From: Bauldia sp.
GTDB taxonomy: Bacteria; Pseudomonadota; Alphaproteobacteria; Rhizobiales; Kaistiaceae
NCBI GenBank assembly: GCA_020853895.1
Contig: JADYYB010000047.1
Span: 1 to 38,615, forward strand
Length of the DNA stretch: 38,615 nt
Reading direction: 5' to 3'
The position numbers and the translations under genes were made by a program. Below, piece after piece: positions 19,007 through 27,299 of this stretch; position 1 is the stretch's first letter, and each line of letters starts with the position of its first letter. The notes under the pieces were generated by a model, which saw nothing but the letters and a program-made list of their open reading frames with translations, was not told the DNA's origin and made no database searches.

Positions 19007-19361
19007 GGTCAATGCGGTCTTAACGCAATCCTATCAAATAGAGAGATTGGCCACGCCGCAAGGCGTGCGGCCGAGGCCGACCGCACCGCCGCCCGCGAGG
19101 GACAAGCTCAAGCTGTTCGGATTGTGTTGGGGGCGATTATGCCGGTCGGACCGGCCCGGGCAATCGAGCGCCGCCGCGAACTTCGCCGGCTGTGGACCGA
19201 TCCCTGAAACGAAGGAGAATCAACGGCTTGCGAGCCGGTAAACGTCAGCCTGGCAAGAGCCGGCGACGGCAACTCTGTGGCGTGATTCGGGCGGCCGTTT
19301 ACCGTCCGGCGACGTTAACCTTAGCCGCGTTTTTGGCGCGGGATGAGCGCCGGGCGAAGCC
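19007..19361. other. 355-bp intergenic region without a visible gene
   Basis: It lies upstream of the tail-anchored protein gene and downstream of znuA, both on the minus strand. It contains TTAACG near 19018 and TTAACC near 19316, which resemble CtrA half-sites, and AAGGAGA near 19210 without a good start codon after it. Small frames here have arginine-rich translations without family likeness. I see no tRNA, no strong terminator and no clear promoter. Confidence 0.5.
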
Positions 19362-20285
19362 TCAGGCGAGGCAGGCGAGGAGCGCTTCGGCGTTCGCCCG
19401 CATCATCTCGGCGTAGAAATCGGGCCCGGGATCGGCCCCGCTTTCGATCGGGTCGAGGACCCCCATCCGCACCGGCAGGCCCTCGGCGACCACCGAGATG
19501 ATCCGCGGCTCGAACTGCGGCTCGGCGAAGATGCACACCGACCCGCTCGCCCGGATGAGAAGGCGGAGATACTGGACTCCGTCGACGCTGGTCTGCCGGT
19601 CCGGCCCGATCGTGAGGGCCCCCAGCCCGTTCAGCGCGTAGCGCCGCTCGAGATAGAGGAAGGCGTCGTGGAGGGTCAGGAACGGCCGGTCCTCGACCGG
19701 CTGGAGGAGCTGGTAGATCTCCTCGTCGAGCGAGGCGAGGCGCTCCCCCTCCCGCGCCGCGTTGGCCGCGTAGAGGGCGGCGTGCTCGGGATCGAGCTCG
19801 CCGAGGATCGACGCGGCGGCGCTCGCCAGCGCCTGCGCGTTCCGCGGATCGAGCCAGAGATGGGGATCGTAGGATGCGCCGTCCCGGCCGAAAGCGGCCG
19901 GAACGTTGCCCGACTCGGTCAGCCGGGCCGGCAGGAGATGGACCCCCGGCACCTCGGCCATGCTGACAATCCGCGCGTCGCGGGCGAGCACGGCAAGCGT
20001 CTGGCTGAGGAAGGATTCGAGGCCGAGCCCGACCTGGAAGACGATGTCCGCCTCTTGCAGCGAGGCCGCGTCCGAGGGACGAAGCGAATAGGTGTGCGGC
20101 GAGTCGCCGGGGCCGAGCAGGAGCGTCGGCTCGCCGACCCCCTCCATCACCGCGGCGACGATCGAGTGGACCGGCGCGATGGTGGCGACGACATGCGGCA
20201 CCTCCGCCTTGGCGGCGAGGGGCGAAAGGACGAGCACCGGCAACGCGAGGGCGAGCCGGCGCAGAAGGGCTGAGGAACGGGCCAA
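19362..20285 (-). CDS. znuA: Zinc ABC transporter, substrate-binding protein
   Basis: This 307-residue periplasmic cluster A-I binding protein delivers Zn2+ to ZnuBC. A signal peptide (about 1-26, RRLALALPVLVLSPLAAKA) precedes the mature VPHVVATIAPVHS. Metal-ligand positions of the family are visible in SPHTYSLRPSD, YDPHLWLDP and LTLHDAF. The His/Asp-rich flexible loop common in ZnuA is absent between about residues 85 and 140. The start is TTG 20285, supported by GGAGG just upstream and by the signal peptide. The frame opens further, but across the regulatory region. It is divergent from znuC. Confidence 0.93.
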   Translation of the reverse strand: MARSSALLRRLALALPVLVLSPLAAKAEVPHVVATIAPVHSIVAAVMEGVGEPTLLLGPGDSPHTYSLRPSDAASLQEADIVFQVGLGLESFLSQTLAVLARDARIVSMAEVPGVHLLPARLTESGNVPAAFGRDGASYDPHLWLDPRNAQALASAAASILGELDPEHAALYAANAAREGERLASLDEEIYQLLQPVEDRPFLTLHDAFLYLERRYALNGLGALTIGPDRQTSVDGVQYLRLLIRASGSVCIFAEPQFEPRIISVVAEGLPVRMGVLDPIESGADPGPDFYAEMMRANAEALLACLA

Positions 20286-20325
20286 AGGGCCTCCGCGAAT
20301 TCTGATGCGGCGCAATATAGAGTAC

Positions 20326-20338
20326 GTTATAATGTAAC
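20326..20338. promoter_or_regulatory. Zur-box-like operator with an embedded -10 element
   Basis: GTTATAATGTAAC is an imperfect palindrome (GTTA.A.T.TAAC) close to the alphaproteobacterial Zur consensus GTTATA-TATAAC as I recall it. It sits between the divergent znuA and znuC genes. TATAAT at 20328-20333 is a perfect plus-strand -10 box for znuCB, so Zn-bound Zur would cover the promoter. No zur gene is in the window. Confidence 0.75.
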
Positions 20339-20421
20339 ACAATACCGCCTTGTGCACCTTTGCGGGACGGGGGACAAAGGGGTCCGCCCCGGCCACCGAT
20401 TCAACCCGACACCGAGCGATT

Positions 20422-21270
20422 TTGAATCAAACGCCAGCCTCCGAGCCGCTCGTCACCGCCGAGCATGTCAGCGTCCGCCACGGCTCCCGAACCGTCCTCG
20501 ACGACGCCAGCCTGACCGTCGACCGCGGCGAGATCGTCAGCCTGATCGGCCCGAACGGCGGCGGGAAGTCGACGCTGGTGAAGGTCCTCCTCGGCCTGAT
20601 CGTCCCCGATTCCGGCACGGTGACTCGCGCGGCCGGCCTCAAGATCGGCTACGTCCCGCAACGCCTCCCGCTCGAGCCGACCCTGCCGCTCCCGGTCTGG
20701 CGCTTCATGACGCTGACCCGCCGCGCGACCGCGGAAGCGATCCGCGCCGGGCTGACCGAGACCGGCGTCGGCCATCTCTTCGACCGCCAGGTCGAGAGCC
20801 TGTCGGGCGGCGAGTTCCAGCGCGTGGCGCTCGCCCGCGCCCTTCTCCACAAGCCGGACTGGCTGGTCCTCGACGAGCCGGTGCAGGGCGTGGACTTCGC
20901 CGGCGAGGCCGACCTCTACCGGCTCATCGGAGAGATAAGGGACCGCTACCGCTGCGGCATCCTCCTCGTCAGCCACGACCTCCATGTCGTGATGGCGGCG
21001 ACCGACCACGTGATCTGCCTCAACCAGCATGTGTGCTGCGCCGGCCGCCCCGAGGCGGTGAGCCGCGACGCCGCCTATCAGCGCCTTTTCGGCCCGCGCG
21101 GAGAGCTCGCGCTCTATTCGCACCACCACGACCACACCCACGGCCTCGGCGGTGGCGGCGAGCCGCCGGACCACAACCACGATCATCATCAGCACGATCG
21201 CGGCGACCACGCCGGACACGATCACCCCGCCCCCGAGCCGAAGCCGGACGCGACCTCCGATGCTCGATGA
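20422..21270 (+). CDS. znuC: Zinc ABC transporter, ATP-binding protein with His-rich tail
   Basis: This ATPase of the zinc importer is about 282 residues from TTG 20422. Walker A is GPNGGGKST (from about 43), signature LSGGEFQR (127-134), Walker B WLVLDE (147-152) and switch His H185. The C-terminal extension (about 234-268) carries 13 His (SHHHDHTHG, HNHDHHQH, HAGHDHP) and is probably a cytoplasmic zinc-binding tail. The start is uncertain: TTG 20350 also opens the frame, but it would fall about 10 bases after the predicted transcription start. The end overlaps znuB by 11 bases. Confidence 0.9.
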   Translation: MNQTPASEPLVTAEHVSVRHGSRTVLDDASLTVDRGEIVSLIGPNGGGKSTLVKVLLGLIVPDSGTVTRAAGLKIGYVPQRLPLEPTLPLPVWRFMTLTRRATAEAIRAGLTETGVGHLFDRQVESLSGGEFQRVALARALLHKPDWLVLDEPVQGVDFAGEADLYRLIGEIRDRYRCGILLVSHDLHVVMAATDHVICLNQHVCCAGRPEAVSRDAAYQRLFGPRGELALYSHHHDHTHGLGGGGEPPDHNHDHHQHDRGDHAGHDHPAPEPKPDATSDAR

Positions 21271-22057
21271 TTTCTTCTTCCGCGCCATTCTCGGCGGGGT
21301 CGGCGTGGCCGCCGCGGCAGGCCCGCTCGGCTGCTTCGTGGTGTGGCGGAGGATGGCCTATTTCGGCGACACCATCGCCCACGCCGCCCTTCTCGGCATC
21401 GCGCTCGGGCTCCTCTTCGAGGTCTCCACCACGATCGGCGTCGTCGCCGTCACGCTCGCGGTCGCCGGGCTCCTTCTCCTCTTCGAGCGCTTCAACCGTG
21501 CCCCCTCCGACGCCCTTCTCGGCATCCTCGCCCATGGCGCGCTGTCGATCGGCCTCGTCGTCATCGGCATGATTTTTTGGGTCAGGGTTGACCTCCTGGC
21601 CTATCTTTTCGGTGACATTTTAGCCGTCTCGCGCACCGACCTCCTCCTCATCTGGATCGGCGCCGCCGCGATTCTCGGCGCCCTCGTTGCGCTCTGGCGC
21701 CCGCTTTTCGCCGCCACCGTCGCCGAGGACATCGCCCGCGCCGAGGGCATGCCGGCCGATCTCGCGCGGGTCGCCTTCATGCTGATGATCGCTCTGACCG
21801 TGGCCTTCGCCATGAAGATCGTCGGCGTCCTCCTCATCACCTCGCTTCTGATCATTCCCGCCGCGACGGCGAGTCGCTTCGCGCGCACCCCCGAGAAAAT
21901 GGCGGTTCTGGCGGCTTTGATCGGGGCGCTTGCGGTGATCGCCGGCCTCTATCTGTCCGACGGGCTCGACACCCCAGCCGGCCCGTCCATCGTCGTGGCC
22001 GCGTTCACGTTTTTTCTCCTGGCGCAGCTTCCACTGCCAAGATCAAGCCGCTCGTGA
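21260..22057 (+). CDS. znuB: Zinc ABC transporter, permease
   Basis: This 265-residue permease of the ZnuB/MntB (ABC-3) family has about eight hydrophobic helices. Family signatures are RRMAYFGDTIAHAALLGIA (about 30-48), DALLGILAHGALSIGLV and GVLLITSLLIIPAATA. It forms the membrane channel with ZnuC as motor. The start ATG overlaps the znuC stop, giving translational coupling. The codon pattern matches its neighbours. No zur gene follows, unlike in several other Alphaproteobacteria. Confidence 0.95.
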   Translation: MLDDFFFRAILGGVGVAAAAGPLGCFVVWRRMAYFGDTIAHAALLGIALGLLFEVSTTIGVVAVTLAVAGLLLLFERFNRAPSDALLGILAHGALSIGLVVIGMIFWVRVDLLAYLFGDILAVSRTDLLLIWIGAAAILGALVALWRPLFAATVAEDIARAEGMPADLARVAFMLMIALTVAFAMKIVGVLLITSLLIIPAATASRFARTPEKMAVLAALIGALAVIAGLYLSDGLDTPAGPSIVVAAFTFFLLAQLPLPRSSRS

Positions 22058-22133
22058 TAGGAACCGAAGCTTGGGCATACGCGTTAGAGGCCCGAACTTG
22101 GTGAAATTTGCCAACACAACGGAGATTTGCAGA

Positions 22134-22382
22134 ATGACCCGTGCTGCTTTCCTACTGGTAGCTGGCGCTATCGGCCTTGCCGGCTGCAGCCCGACCACCA
22201 CCGGTGCGGTGGTCGGCGGCGGCGCTGGCGCCGCGATCGGTGCGGCGGCCACGAACTCGGTTGCCGGCGCGGCCATTGGCGGCGCCGTCGGTGCGGGCGT
22301 CGGAGCCGCGATCGGCTCACAGTACTGCACCTACTACGACGCGCAGGGGCGCCCCTACACCGCCCTCTGCCCGCAGGGCTAG
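22134..22382 (+). CDS. Glycine-zipper lipoprotein, long form
   Basis: This 82-residue protein has a lipoprotein signal peptide with lipobox LAGC (C18). A glycine-zipper segment rich in GAAIG/GAVGAG repeats (about 27-62) follows, then a short tail with two Cys (SQYCTYYDAQGRPYTALCPQG). The glycine zipper suggests a membrane-associating helix pair of the OmpA/17-kDa antigen type. The envelope role is unknown. ATG 22134 is preceded by GGAGA. It is followed by its own terminator and a shorter paralogue. Confidence 0.82.
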   Translation: MTRAAFLLVAGAIGLAGCSPTTTGAVVGGGAGAAIGAAATNSVAGAAIGGAVGAGVGAAIGSQYCTYYDAQGRPYTALCPQG

Positions 22383-22401
22383 TCGGATATTTTTTCCCGA
22401 A

Positions 22402-22428
22402 GGGGGCGGCACCCAGCCGCCCCCTTTT
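22402..22428 (+). terminator. Rho-independent terminator
   Basis: A 9-bp perfect stem GGGGGCGGC (22402-22410) / GCCGCCCCC (22416-22424), with a 5-base loop, is followed by TTTT. It lies 19 bases after the first glycine-zipper lipoprotein gene, so that gene ends its own transcript. Confidence 0.88.
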
Positions 22429-22468
22429 CGTTGATGGTCATCGAAGTCACAGCGGCTGGAGGACGATG

Positions 22469-22675
22469 ATGAAGAGATTTGCGGTCGTAGCGGCGTTGGC
22501 GGTCGGTCTCGCGGGGTGCACCGCGTGGACCCCCGCGATGAAGCAGGGCGCCCTCTATGGCGGCGCGATCGGCGCGGGCGCAGGTGCGCTCGCCACCGGC
22601 ACGCTCGGCGGCGCGGCCGTGGGCGGCGCAATCGGCGCCGGTGTCGGCGCGGCGATCGGGTCGAACGCCTCGTAG
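22469..22675 (+). CDS. Glycine-zipper lipoprotein, short form
   Basis: This 68-residue protein has a lipobox LAGC (C17) and a glycine zipper (about 30-64, GGAIGAGAGALATG, GGAAVGGAIGAGVGAAIG). It lacks the two-Cys tail of its upstream neighbour. Two ATGs stand in tandem (22466 and 22469). The second has the better distance from GGAGG at 22458-22462. The two genes look like a local duplication of one envelope lipoprotein type. Its function is unknown. Confidence 0.8.
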   Translation: MKRFAVVAALAVGLAGCTAWTPAMKQGALYGGAIGAGAGALATGTLGGAAVGGAIGAGVGAAIGSNAS

Positions 22676-22709
22676 GCGTCGAATTCGTTCCCCGAGTTGA
22701 GAATACGGA

Positions 22710-22736
22710 CGGCGGAGCCTCGGCTCCGCCGCTTTT
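22710..22736 (+). terminator. Rho-independent terminator
   Basis: A stem CGGCGGAGC (22710-22718) / GCTCCGCCG (22723-22731), with a CTCG loop, is followed by CTTTT. It terminates the short lipoprotein gene. On the other strand it lies just beyond the end of the convergent peroxiredoxin gene, but without a T-run there. Confidence 0.8.
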
Positions 22737-22746
22737 CGTCCGGGCG

Positions 22747-23241
22747 CTACTTCTCGCCGAGCTGCTCGATGATCGTGGCGGCGCCCGAATTGGTCACCTT
22801 GCCCGGCACGTCCTCGACATTGAGCTCGCTGACCACGCCGTCCTTCACGATCATCGAGAAGCGCACCGCGCGCGTCCCCATCCCTTCCTCGGTGCGGTCC
22901 TGGTCGAGCCCGATCGCCTTCACGAACTTGGCCGACCCGTCGGCGAGGAAGTCGATCGTGCCGGCCCCGCCCGAAGCCTCGGCCCACGCCTTCATGACAT
23001 GATGGTCGTTGACCGCCACGACCGCGATGGCATCGGCCCCGCGCGCCTTGATCGTCTCGGCGTTCTCGATGAAGCCAGGCAGATGGTTGCGGTGGCAGGT
23101 CGGCGTGAAGGCACCCGGCACGCCGAACAGCACGACCGTCCGGCCGGCGAAATAGTCCTCGGCGCTGAGATCCTGGGTTCCGTCCTCGGTCTTCACCTTG
23201 AAGACGCCCTTGGGCAGATGGTCACCGACATGAATGGGCAT
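22747..23241 (-). CDS. Prx5-type peroxiredoxin with a single cysteine
   Basis: This 164-residue peroxiredoxin reduces H2O2 and organic peroxides. The active site is PGAFTPTCHRNHLPGF, with the peroxidatic C49. No other Cys is present, so it must work as a 1-Cys enzyme and be reduced by a separate thiol such as glutathione/glutaredoxin. No signal peptide is seen, so it is cytoplasmic. ATG 23241 starts MPIHVGDHLP, the usual family N-terminus. It lies 47 bases after the DsbD-like gene and may be co-transcribed with it. Confidence 0.94.
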   Translation of the reverse strand: MPIHVGDHLPKGVFKVKTEDGTQDLSAEDYFAGRTVVLFGVPGAFTPTCHRNHLPGFIENAETIKARGADAIAVVAVNDHHVMKAWAEASGGAGTIDFLADGSAKFVKAIGLDQDRTEEGMGTRAVRFSMIVKDGVVSELNVEDVPGKVTNSGAATIIEQLGEK

Positions 23242-23288
23242 GGTCCGTCTCTTTCTCGAATGATGCGTGGGATGGGATTGGCGGAAAA

Positions 23289-24149
23289 CTAGGGCAGCGC
23301 CACCGCCTGTTCGATGACCTGGCCGCCGGAAAGGGCGGTGATCGTCAGCGTGGCGTCGGGGATCGCCACCAGCGACCCCAGCCGGTCGAAGCCGACCCGG
23401 TAGGTGGCGCGGTTGCGGCTCGTTTCGATCGCGACCGGCAAGCTCGCGTACCAGTCGCTCGGCCCCTCGACGAAGATCTCCGTCCCGCCCTCGTTCGGCA
23501 CGGTCAGCACGATCTCGAAGACCGGCTCGTCCTCGGTGCCGTCGACCACGTCGACCGACCGCACCTCGAAGGCGCCCGCCACCGGCGGCCCGGGCAGGAG
23601 CGCCACGGCATCGTTGATCGTGCGGGCGGCCCGCCCGTCGGTGAAGCCGGTGGGCACGCTCACGCTGGCGCGGAATTCGGCGGGGATGCAGATCGTCTCG
23701 CACACCCCGATCTGCGCGGCGACCTCGAGCCGGGTCGGCACGGCGGGATCGGCGAGCCGGATGGAGAGCGGCAGCACCACGCGCCGCTCGTAGATATTGG
23801 AGATGGCGTAGCCGTCGTCCCAGCGCGTGGGCGGCGGATAGCTCACCGCCACCGACACGACATTGCTCGACCCGGTGAAGTCGAAGAGCGGGATGAGGCC
23901 GGCGTCGCCCGGGCTCCGCCAGTATGTCTTCCAGCCGTCGTCGAGCTCGATCTCGATCGCCGCCTGCATGGTCCCGTCCGGGTTCGGCCCGGCCGAGATG
24001 AGCCGCAGCTGCGCGTGGTCGGTGCGCGCCCATTCGCCGGTCTCGGCGCGGCCGGGCGCGATCGCGACGAGCGCGGCGGCCGCCGCAAGCAGAAGCGACG
24101 CCGCCAGGCGGCTGAGCCAGATCAATGAAAGCGAATCAGGCCTCGGCAA
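23289..24149 (-). CDS. Periplasmic DsbD-alpha-like domain protein
   Basis: This 286-residue protein has a signal peptide (about 1-36, ending PGRAETG) and a DsbD N-terminal-like domain. Family-like stretches are [15 protein letters not shown] (70-84) and GVCETICIP (C150, C154), the presumed redox pair. The DsbD membrane and thioredoxin domains are absent, so another protein must supply electrons. The start is TTG 24149, with AAGGAAAG upstream. TTG at L9 is an alternative. The context next to peroxiredoxin and YqgE is one I associate with Hyphomicrobiales. Confidence 0.82.
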   Translation of the reverse strand: MPRPDSLSLIWLSRLAASLLLAAAAALVAIAPGRAETGEWARTDHAQLRLISAGPNPDGTMQAAIEIELDDGWKTYWRSPGDAGLIPLFDFTGSSNVVSVAVSYPPPTRWDDGYAISNIYERRVVLPLSIRLADPAVPTRLEVAAQIGVCETICIPAEFRASVSVPTGFTDGRAARTINDAVALLPGPPVAGAFEVRSVDVVDGTEDEPVFEIVLTVPNEGGTEIFVEGPSDWYASLPVAIETSRNRATYRVGFDRLGSLVAIPDATLTITALSGGQVIEQAVALP

Positions 24150-24192
24150 GCTGGTCTTTCCTTTTCATTTCCGCGTGCTAGGCTTTAGTGAC

Positions 24193-24804
24193 ATGGCATA
24201 TCTGGCGAGGCGATCAAGTTCCGAAAAGCCATATCTCGACGGCAAGGTGCTCATTGCCATGCCGGGGATGGAAGACAAGCGTTTTGCCCGCTCGGTGGTC
24301 TATGTCTGCGCCCATTCCGCCGACGGCGCGATGGGCATCATGATCAACCAGATCGCGCCGCAGATCAGCATTCACGATCTCCTCGTTCAACTCGACGTCA
24401 TCCCCGACCGGCCGGCCATCCGCCTGCCCGGCTCGATCTCCAATCTCCAGGTCCATCGTGGCGGCCCGGTCGAGACCGGGCGCGGCTTCGTGCTGCACAG
24501 CTCGGACTATTTCATCGCCAACGCGACGCTCCCCATCGACGAGAACGTCTCGCTCACCGCCACGCTCGAGATCCTGAAGGCGATGGCCGCCGGCACCGGC
24601 CCGCAGAACGCGCTCCTGGCGCTCGGCTATGCGGGCTGGGACGCCGGCCAGCTCGACCGCGAGATCCAGATGAACGGCTGGCTGCATTTGCCCGCGCCGC
24701 CCGATTTCGTCTTCGACCCCTACGCGCCCGGCAAATACGACCGCGCGCTGTCCCTCCTCGGCATCGAGCCCTCGCGCCTCTCCACGCAAGCCGGCCACGC
24801 CTGA
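24193..24804 (+). CDS. yqgE: YqgE/AlgH family protein (UPF0301)
   Basis: This 203-residue protein has the UPF0301 pattern [20 protein letters not shown] and [10 protein letters not shown] near the N-terminus, [14 protein letters not shown] in the middle and [12 protein letters not shown] near 160. The molecular function is not established; AlgH was named from alginate regulation in Pseudomonas. No signal peptide is seen. ATG 24193 begins 43 bases from the divergent DsbD-like gene. It is convergent with the GT2 gene, 18 bases away. Confidence 0.92.
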   Translation: MAYLARRSSSEKPYLDGKVLIAMPGMEDKRFARSVVYVCAHSADGAMGIMINQIAPQISIHDLLVQLDVIPDRPAIRLPGSISNLQVHRGGPVETGRGFVLHSSDYFIANATLPIDENVSLTATLEILKAMAAGTGPQNALLALGYAGWDAGQLDREIQMNGWLHLPAPPDFVFDPYAPGKYDRALSLLGIEPSRLSTQAGHA

Positions 24805-24822
24805 GCCGGGGCCGCCGGCCGC

Positions 24823-26232
24823 TCAGCCCGCGAGGCCGAGCCTCGGCATGTCGCCCCACGCCTTCACGCCGCGGAAATACTGGTACATGCCGCGCACCCG
24901 CCAGAAATTGCTGAGCTGCCGGTAGCCGAAATTCTCGAGGATGGCGACGCCGGCAAGGACGAGGAGGTCGCGCGCCTTGGGGAAGCGCCGGAGCTCGATC
25001 TCCTCGAGGACCAGCGAGGCGACGCTGATCGCGACCCCAAAGGTGAAGATCAGCGCGAGGAAGGCAAGGAGATAGTCGACCGCCAGGATCCCGAACGCCC
25101 AGGCCAGCGGGATGATGAAATAGCCGAGCACCTCGACCGGCGGGCCGATCAGGTCGACCAGGAAGATGTGGCCGAGGCCGAGCGAGCCGACCCGCCCGTA
25201 GCGCCGGCGGAAGAGCATGTCGCCGTGCTTGAAGAGGGTCTCCATCGCCCCGCGCTGCCAGCGGCTCCGCTGCTTGCCGAGGCCCTCCAGGGTCTCGGGC
25301 GCCTCCGTCCAGCACACCGGCTCGGGGATGAACTCGATCCGGTAGTCGCGCTTCCGTTCGCGGTTGTAGCGGTGGAGGCGGGTGATCAGCTCGAGATCCT
25401 CGCCGACCGTGTCGGGGTCGTAGCCGCCGACCTCGATCACCGCCCGGCGCCGGAAGATGCCGAAGGCGCCGGACACGATCATCAGCGTCTCCATCCGGCT
25501 CCACGCAAGGCGGGCCAGCAGGAAGGCGCGGAGGTACTCCACGATCTGGGTCAGCGCGAGGACGTTCCGCGGCAGCCCGATCTCGGCGACCCGCCCGCCG
25601 CTGATCTTGCAGCCATTGGCGATGCGGATCGTGCCGCCGACCGCGATCGTCCGTTCCGGGTCGTCAACGAAGGGCCGCACCGCGCGCATCAGCGCGTCCG
25701 GCTCGATCAGCGAGTCGGCGTCGATGGCGCAGATCAGCGGGGCGCGGCTGAGGCTGATCCCGGCGTTCATCGCGTCGGCCTTGCCGCGTCCGTTCTCCTT
25801 GTCGATGACGAGGAGCTGCGGATAGCGCGGCGAAGCGTAGAGGCCGTGGATCGGCCTGTGCTTGATCGCCGGCTCGAACGAGCGCTCGATCCGTTCGAGG
25901 CCGAAGGCCTCGATCAGCTTGGCGAGCGTGCCATCGCGCGAGCCGTCATTGACCACGATCACTTCGAGGCTCGGATACTGGATCGAGAGCAGCGACCGGA
26001 CGCTGCCCACGATCGACTTCTCCTCGTTGTAGGCGGGCGCGATCACCGCCACCGGCGGGGTGAGGTCGCCGTAGCGCCGCCACAGGATCGAGCTTTCGCC
26101 GAGCGGCGGCCGTACTATGAGCGCCCGCGAGGCGAGGATGATCTCGGCCAGATAGACCAGCACCTGGACGAGGCCGACGAAGATCACCCCGATCGAAACC
26201 ACATGCAGCGCCGTCACCAGGAAATCGCGCAT
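24823..26232 (-). CDS. Processive family 2 glycosyltransferase, membrane-bound
   Basis: This 469-residue inverting GT2 is of the hyaluronan/chitin/poly-N-acetylglucosamine synthase type. An N-terminal helix (about 10-34) is followed by the catalytic core VAVIAPAYNEEKSI (61-74), VVNDGSRDGT (93-102), DAD (171-173), GED (277-279, acidic catalytic region) and QRSRW (321-325). The last is the processive-enzyme motif. Three or more helices (about 350-410 and 422-435) form the export channel. The polymer cannot be named from sequence. ATG 26232 follows the HEAT gene stop with a one-base gap, so the two are coupled. No PilZ domain is present. Confidence 0.92.
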   Translation of the reverse strand: MRDFLVTALHVVSIGVIFVGLVQVLVYLAEIILASRALIVRPPLGESSILWRRYGDLTPPVAVIAPAYNEEKSIVGSVRSLLSIQYPSLEVIVVNDGSRDGTLAKLIEAFGLERIERSFEPAIKHRPIHGLYASPRYPQLLVIDKENGRGKADAMNAGISLSRAPLICAIDADSLIEPDALMRAVRPFVDDPERTIAVGGTIRIANGCKISGGRVAEIGLPRNVLALTQIVEYLRAFLLARLAWSRMETLMIVSGAFGIFRRRAVIEVGGYDPDTVGEDLELITRLHRYNRERKRDYRIEFIPEPVCWTEAPETLEGLGKQRSRWQRGAMETLFKHGDMLFRRRYGRVGSLGLGHIFLVDLIGPPVEVLGYFIIPLAWAFGILAVDYLLAFLALIFTFGVAISVASLVLEEIELRRFPKARDLLVLAGVAILENFGYRQLSNFWRVRGMYQYFRGVKAWGDMPRLGLAG

Positions 26233-26233
26233 C

Positions 26234-27283
26234 TCAGCCCCTCGCCACCACGCTGCGCGTATCGAGGGCGAGGCTCGCCGCCCGCCGCGAGCGGTCCTCG
26301 CCGCCTGCGCTGACCGCGCGGAGCTGCTCGATGCCCCCCTCGCGAAGGCTGCCGAGAGCCTCGCCCGCGCGATGGCGGACCCACCACGCGTCGTCGTCGA
26401 GAAGCTCGGTCAGCTGCTCCGAGAGCTCGCCGAGACCGAGCCGCCCCGCCGCGGTCGCGGCCTGGACGCGCACCCGCCAGTCCGCGCTCTGCAGGCCCGC
26501 CGAGATGATCGGCGCGACGGAGCGGTCGCCGAGGGCGCCGAGGAACCTTACGGCCTGCGAGGCGATGTCGCCGGTTTCGTCTCGCGCGATCGCGCTCGTC
26601 ACAGCGACGAGACGCGGATCGCGCTGCTCGGCGAGCGCCTCGAGCGCCATCAGCCGGAGGAGCGCGGGCCGCGAGCGGTCGGCAGCGATGGCAAGGATCG
26701 TCTCGAATTCGCGATGGGCGAGCCGGCGGAAGAGCTCGACCGCGAGGCGCGACTGCTCGGCGCTGCCGATGTCGAGGATCCGCACCAGCTCTTCGACCGG
26801 CGGCGCCTCCTTCATCTCCGCCAGCGACAGCGCGGCGGCGAGGCGCACCTCGGGCGTCCGGTGGGTGAGCGTCTGGCGAAGCGCCGCCACGCTCTCCGGA
26901 CTCCGGAAGTGGCGGAGGTTCTCCGCCGCCGCCTGCGCGAGGCGGGCGTTCCAGTGACGAAGGTCGCCGATGAGGATCTCCCGCACCCCGGCGGCCTGGA
27001 AGATCTCGACGAGCTGCCCGTGCTCGAGGCCGCGAAGCAGCGCCAGGAGATCGCTGGCAAGGCCGGTGAGCAGACGCGTGTAGCCGCGCGGGGTGCGCGC
27101 CGGCAGCTGCACCGTGCTGTCCTCGGCGAGCATCTTGAAGATGCGCTCGAGGGCCTCCGCCCGCCACTCGGCTTGACGCATCGAGCGCGCCGCGGTCACC
27201 GCGCGCACGATGATCAGCACGGCCATCGCGCTAAGCGAGATCAGCATGAAGCCGATCGAGACGATCCACACCGCGATCAGCAA
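26234..27283 (-). CDS. Membrane-anchored HEAT-repeat protein
   Basis: This protein of about 349 residues has one N-terminal helix (about 3-27). A cytoplasmic-facing superhelix of HEAT/PBS-like repeats runs from about 100 to 330 (for example SPESVAALRQTLTHRTPEVR, DWRVRVQAATAAGRLG, DAWWVRHRAGEALGSL). HEAT arrays bind proteins, so it may be a scaffold between the response regulator and the glycosyltransferase. That is inference from gene order. The start is uncertain: TTG 27283, or a later in-frame codon such as ATG 27247 (M13). Confidence 0.82.
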   Translation of the reverse strand: MLIAVWIVSIGFMLISLSAMAVLIIVRAVTAARSMRQAEWRAEALERIFKMLAEDSTVQLPARTPRGYTRLLTGLASDLLALLRGLEHGQLVEIFQAAGVREILIGDLRHWNARLAQAAAENLRHFRSPESVAALRQTLTHRTPEVRLAAALSLAEMKEAPPVEELVRILDIGSAEQSRLAVELFRRLAHREFETILAIAADRSRPALLRLMALEALAEQRDPRLVAVTSAIARDETGDIASQAVRFLGALGDRSVAPIISAGLQSADWRVRVQAATAAGRLGLGELSEQLTELLDDDAWWVRHRAGEALGSLREGGIEQLRAVSAGGEDRSRRAASLALDTRSVVARG

Positions 27284-27299
27284 AGGCGCCGCCCCCGGA

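Noticed and set aside
19192..19416. Small plus-strand frame preceded by an AAGGAGA-like sequence
   Set aside because: The start codon is poorly placed, the translation is Arg-rich without family likeness, and its end overlaps znuA antisense.
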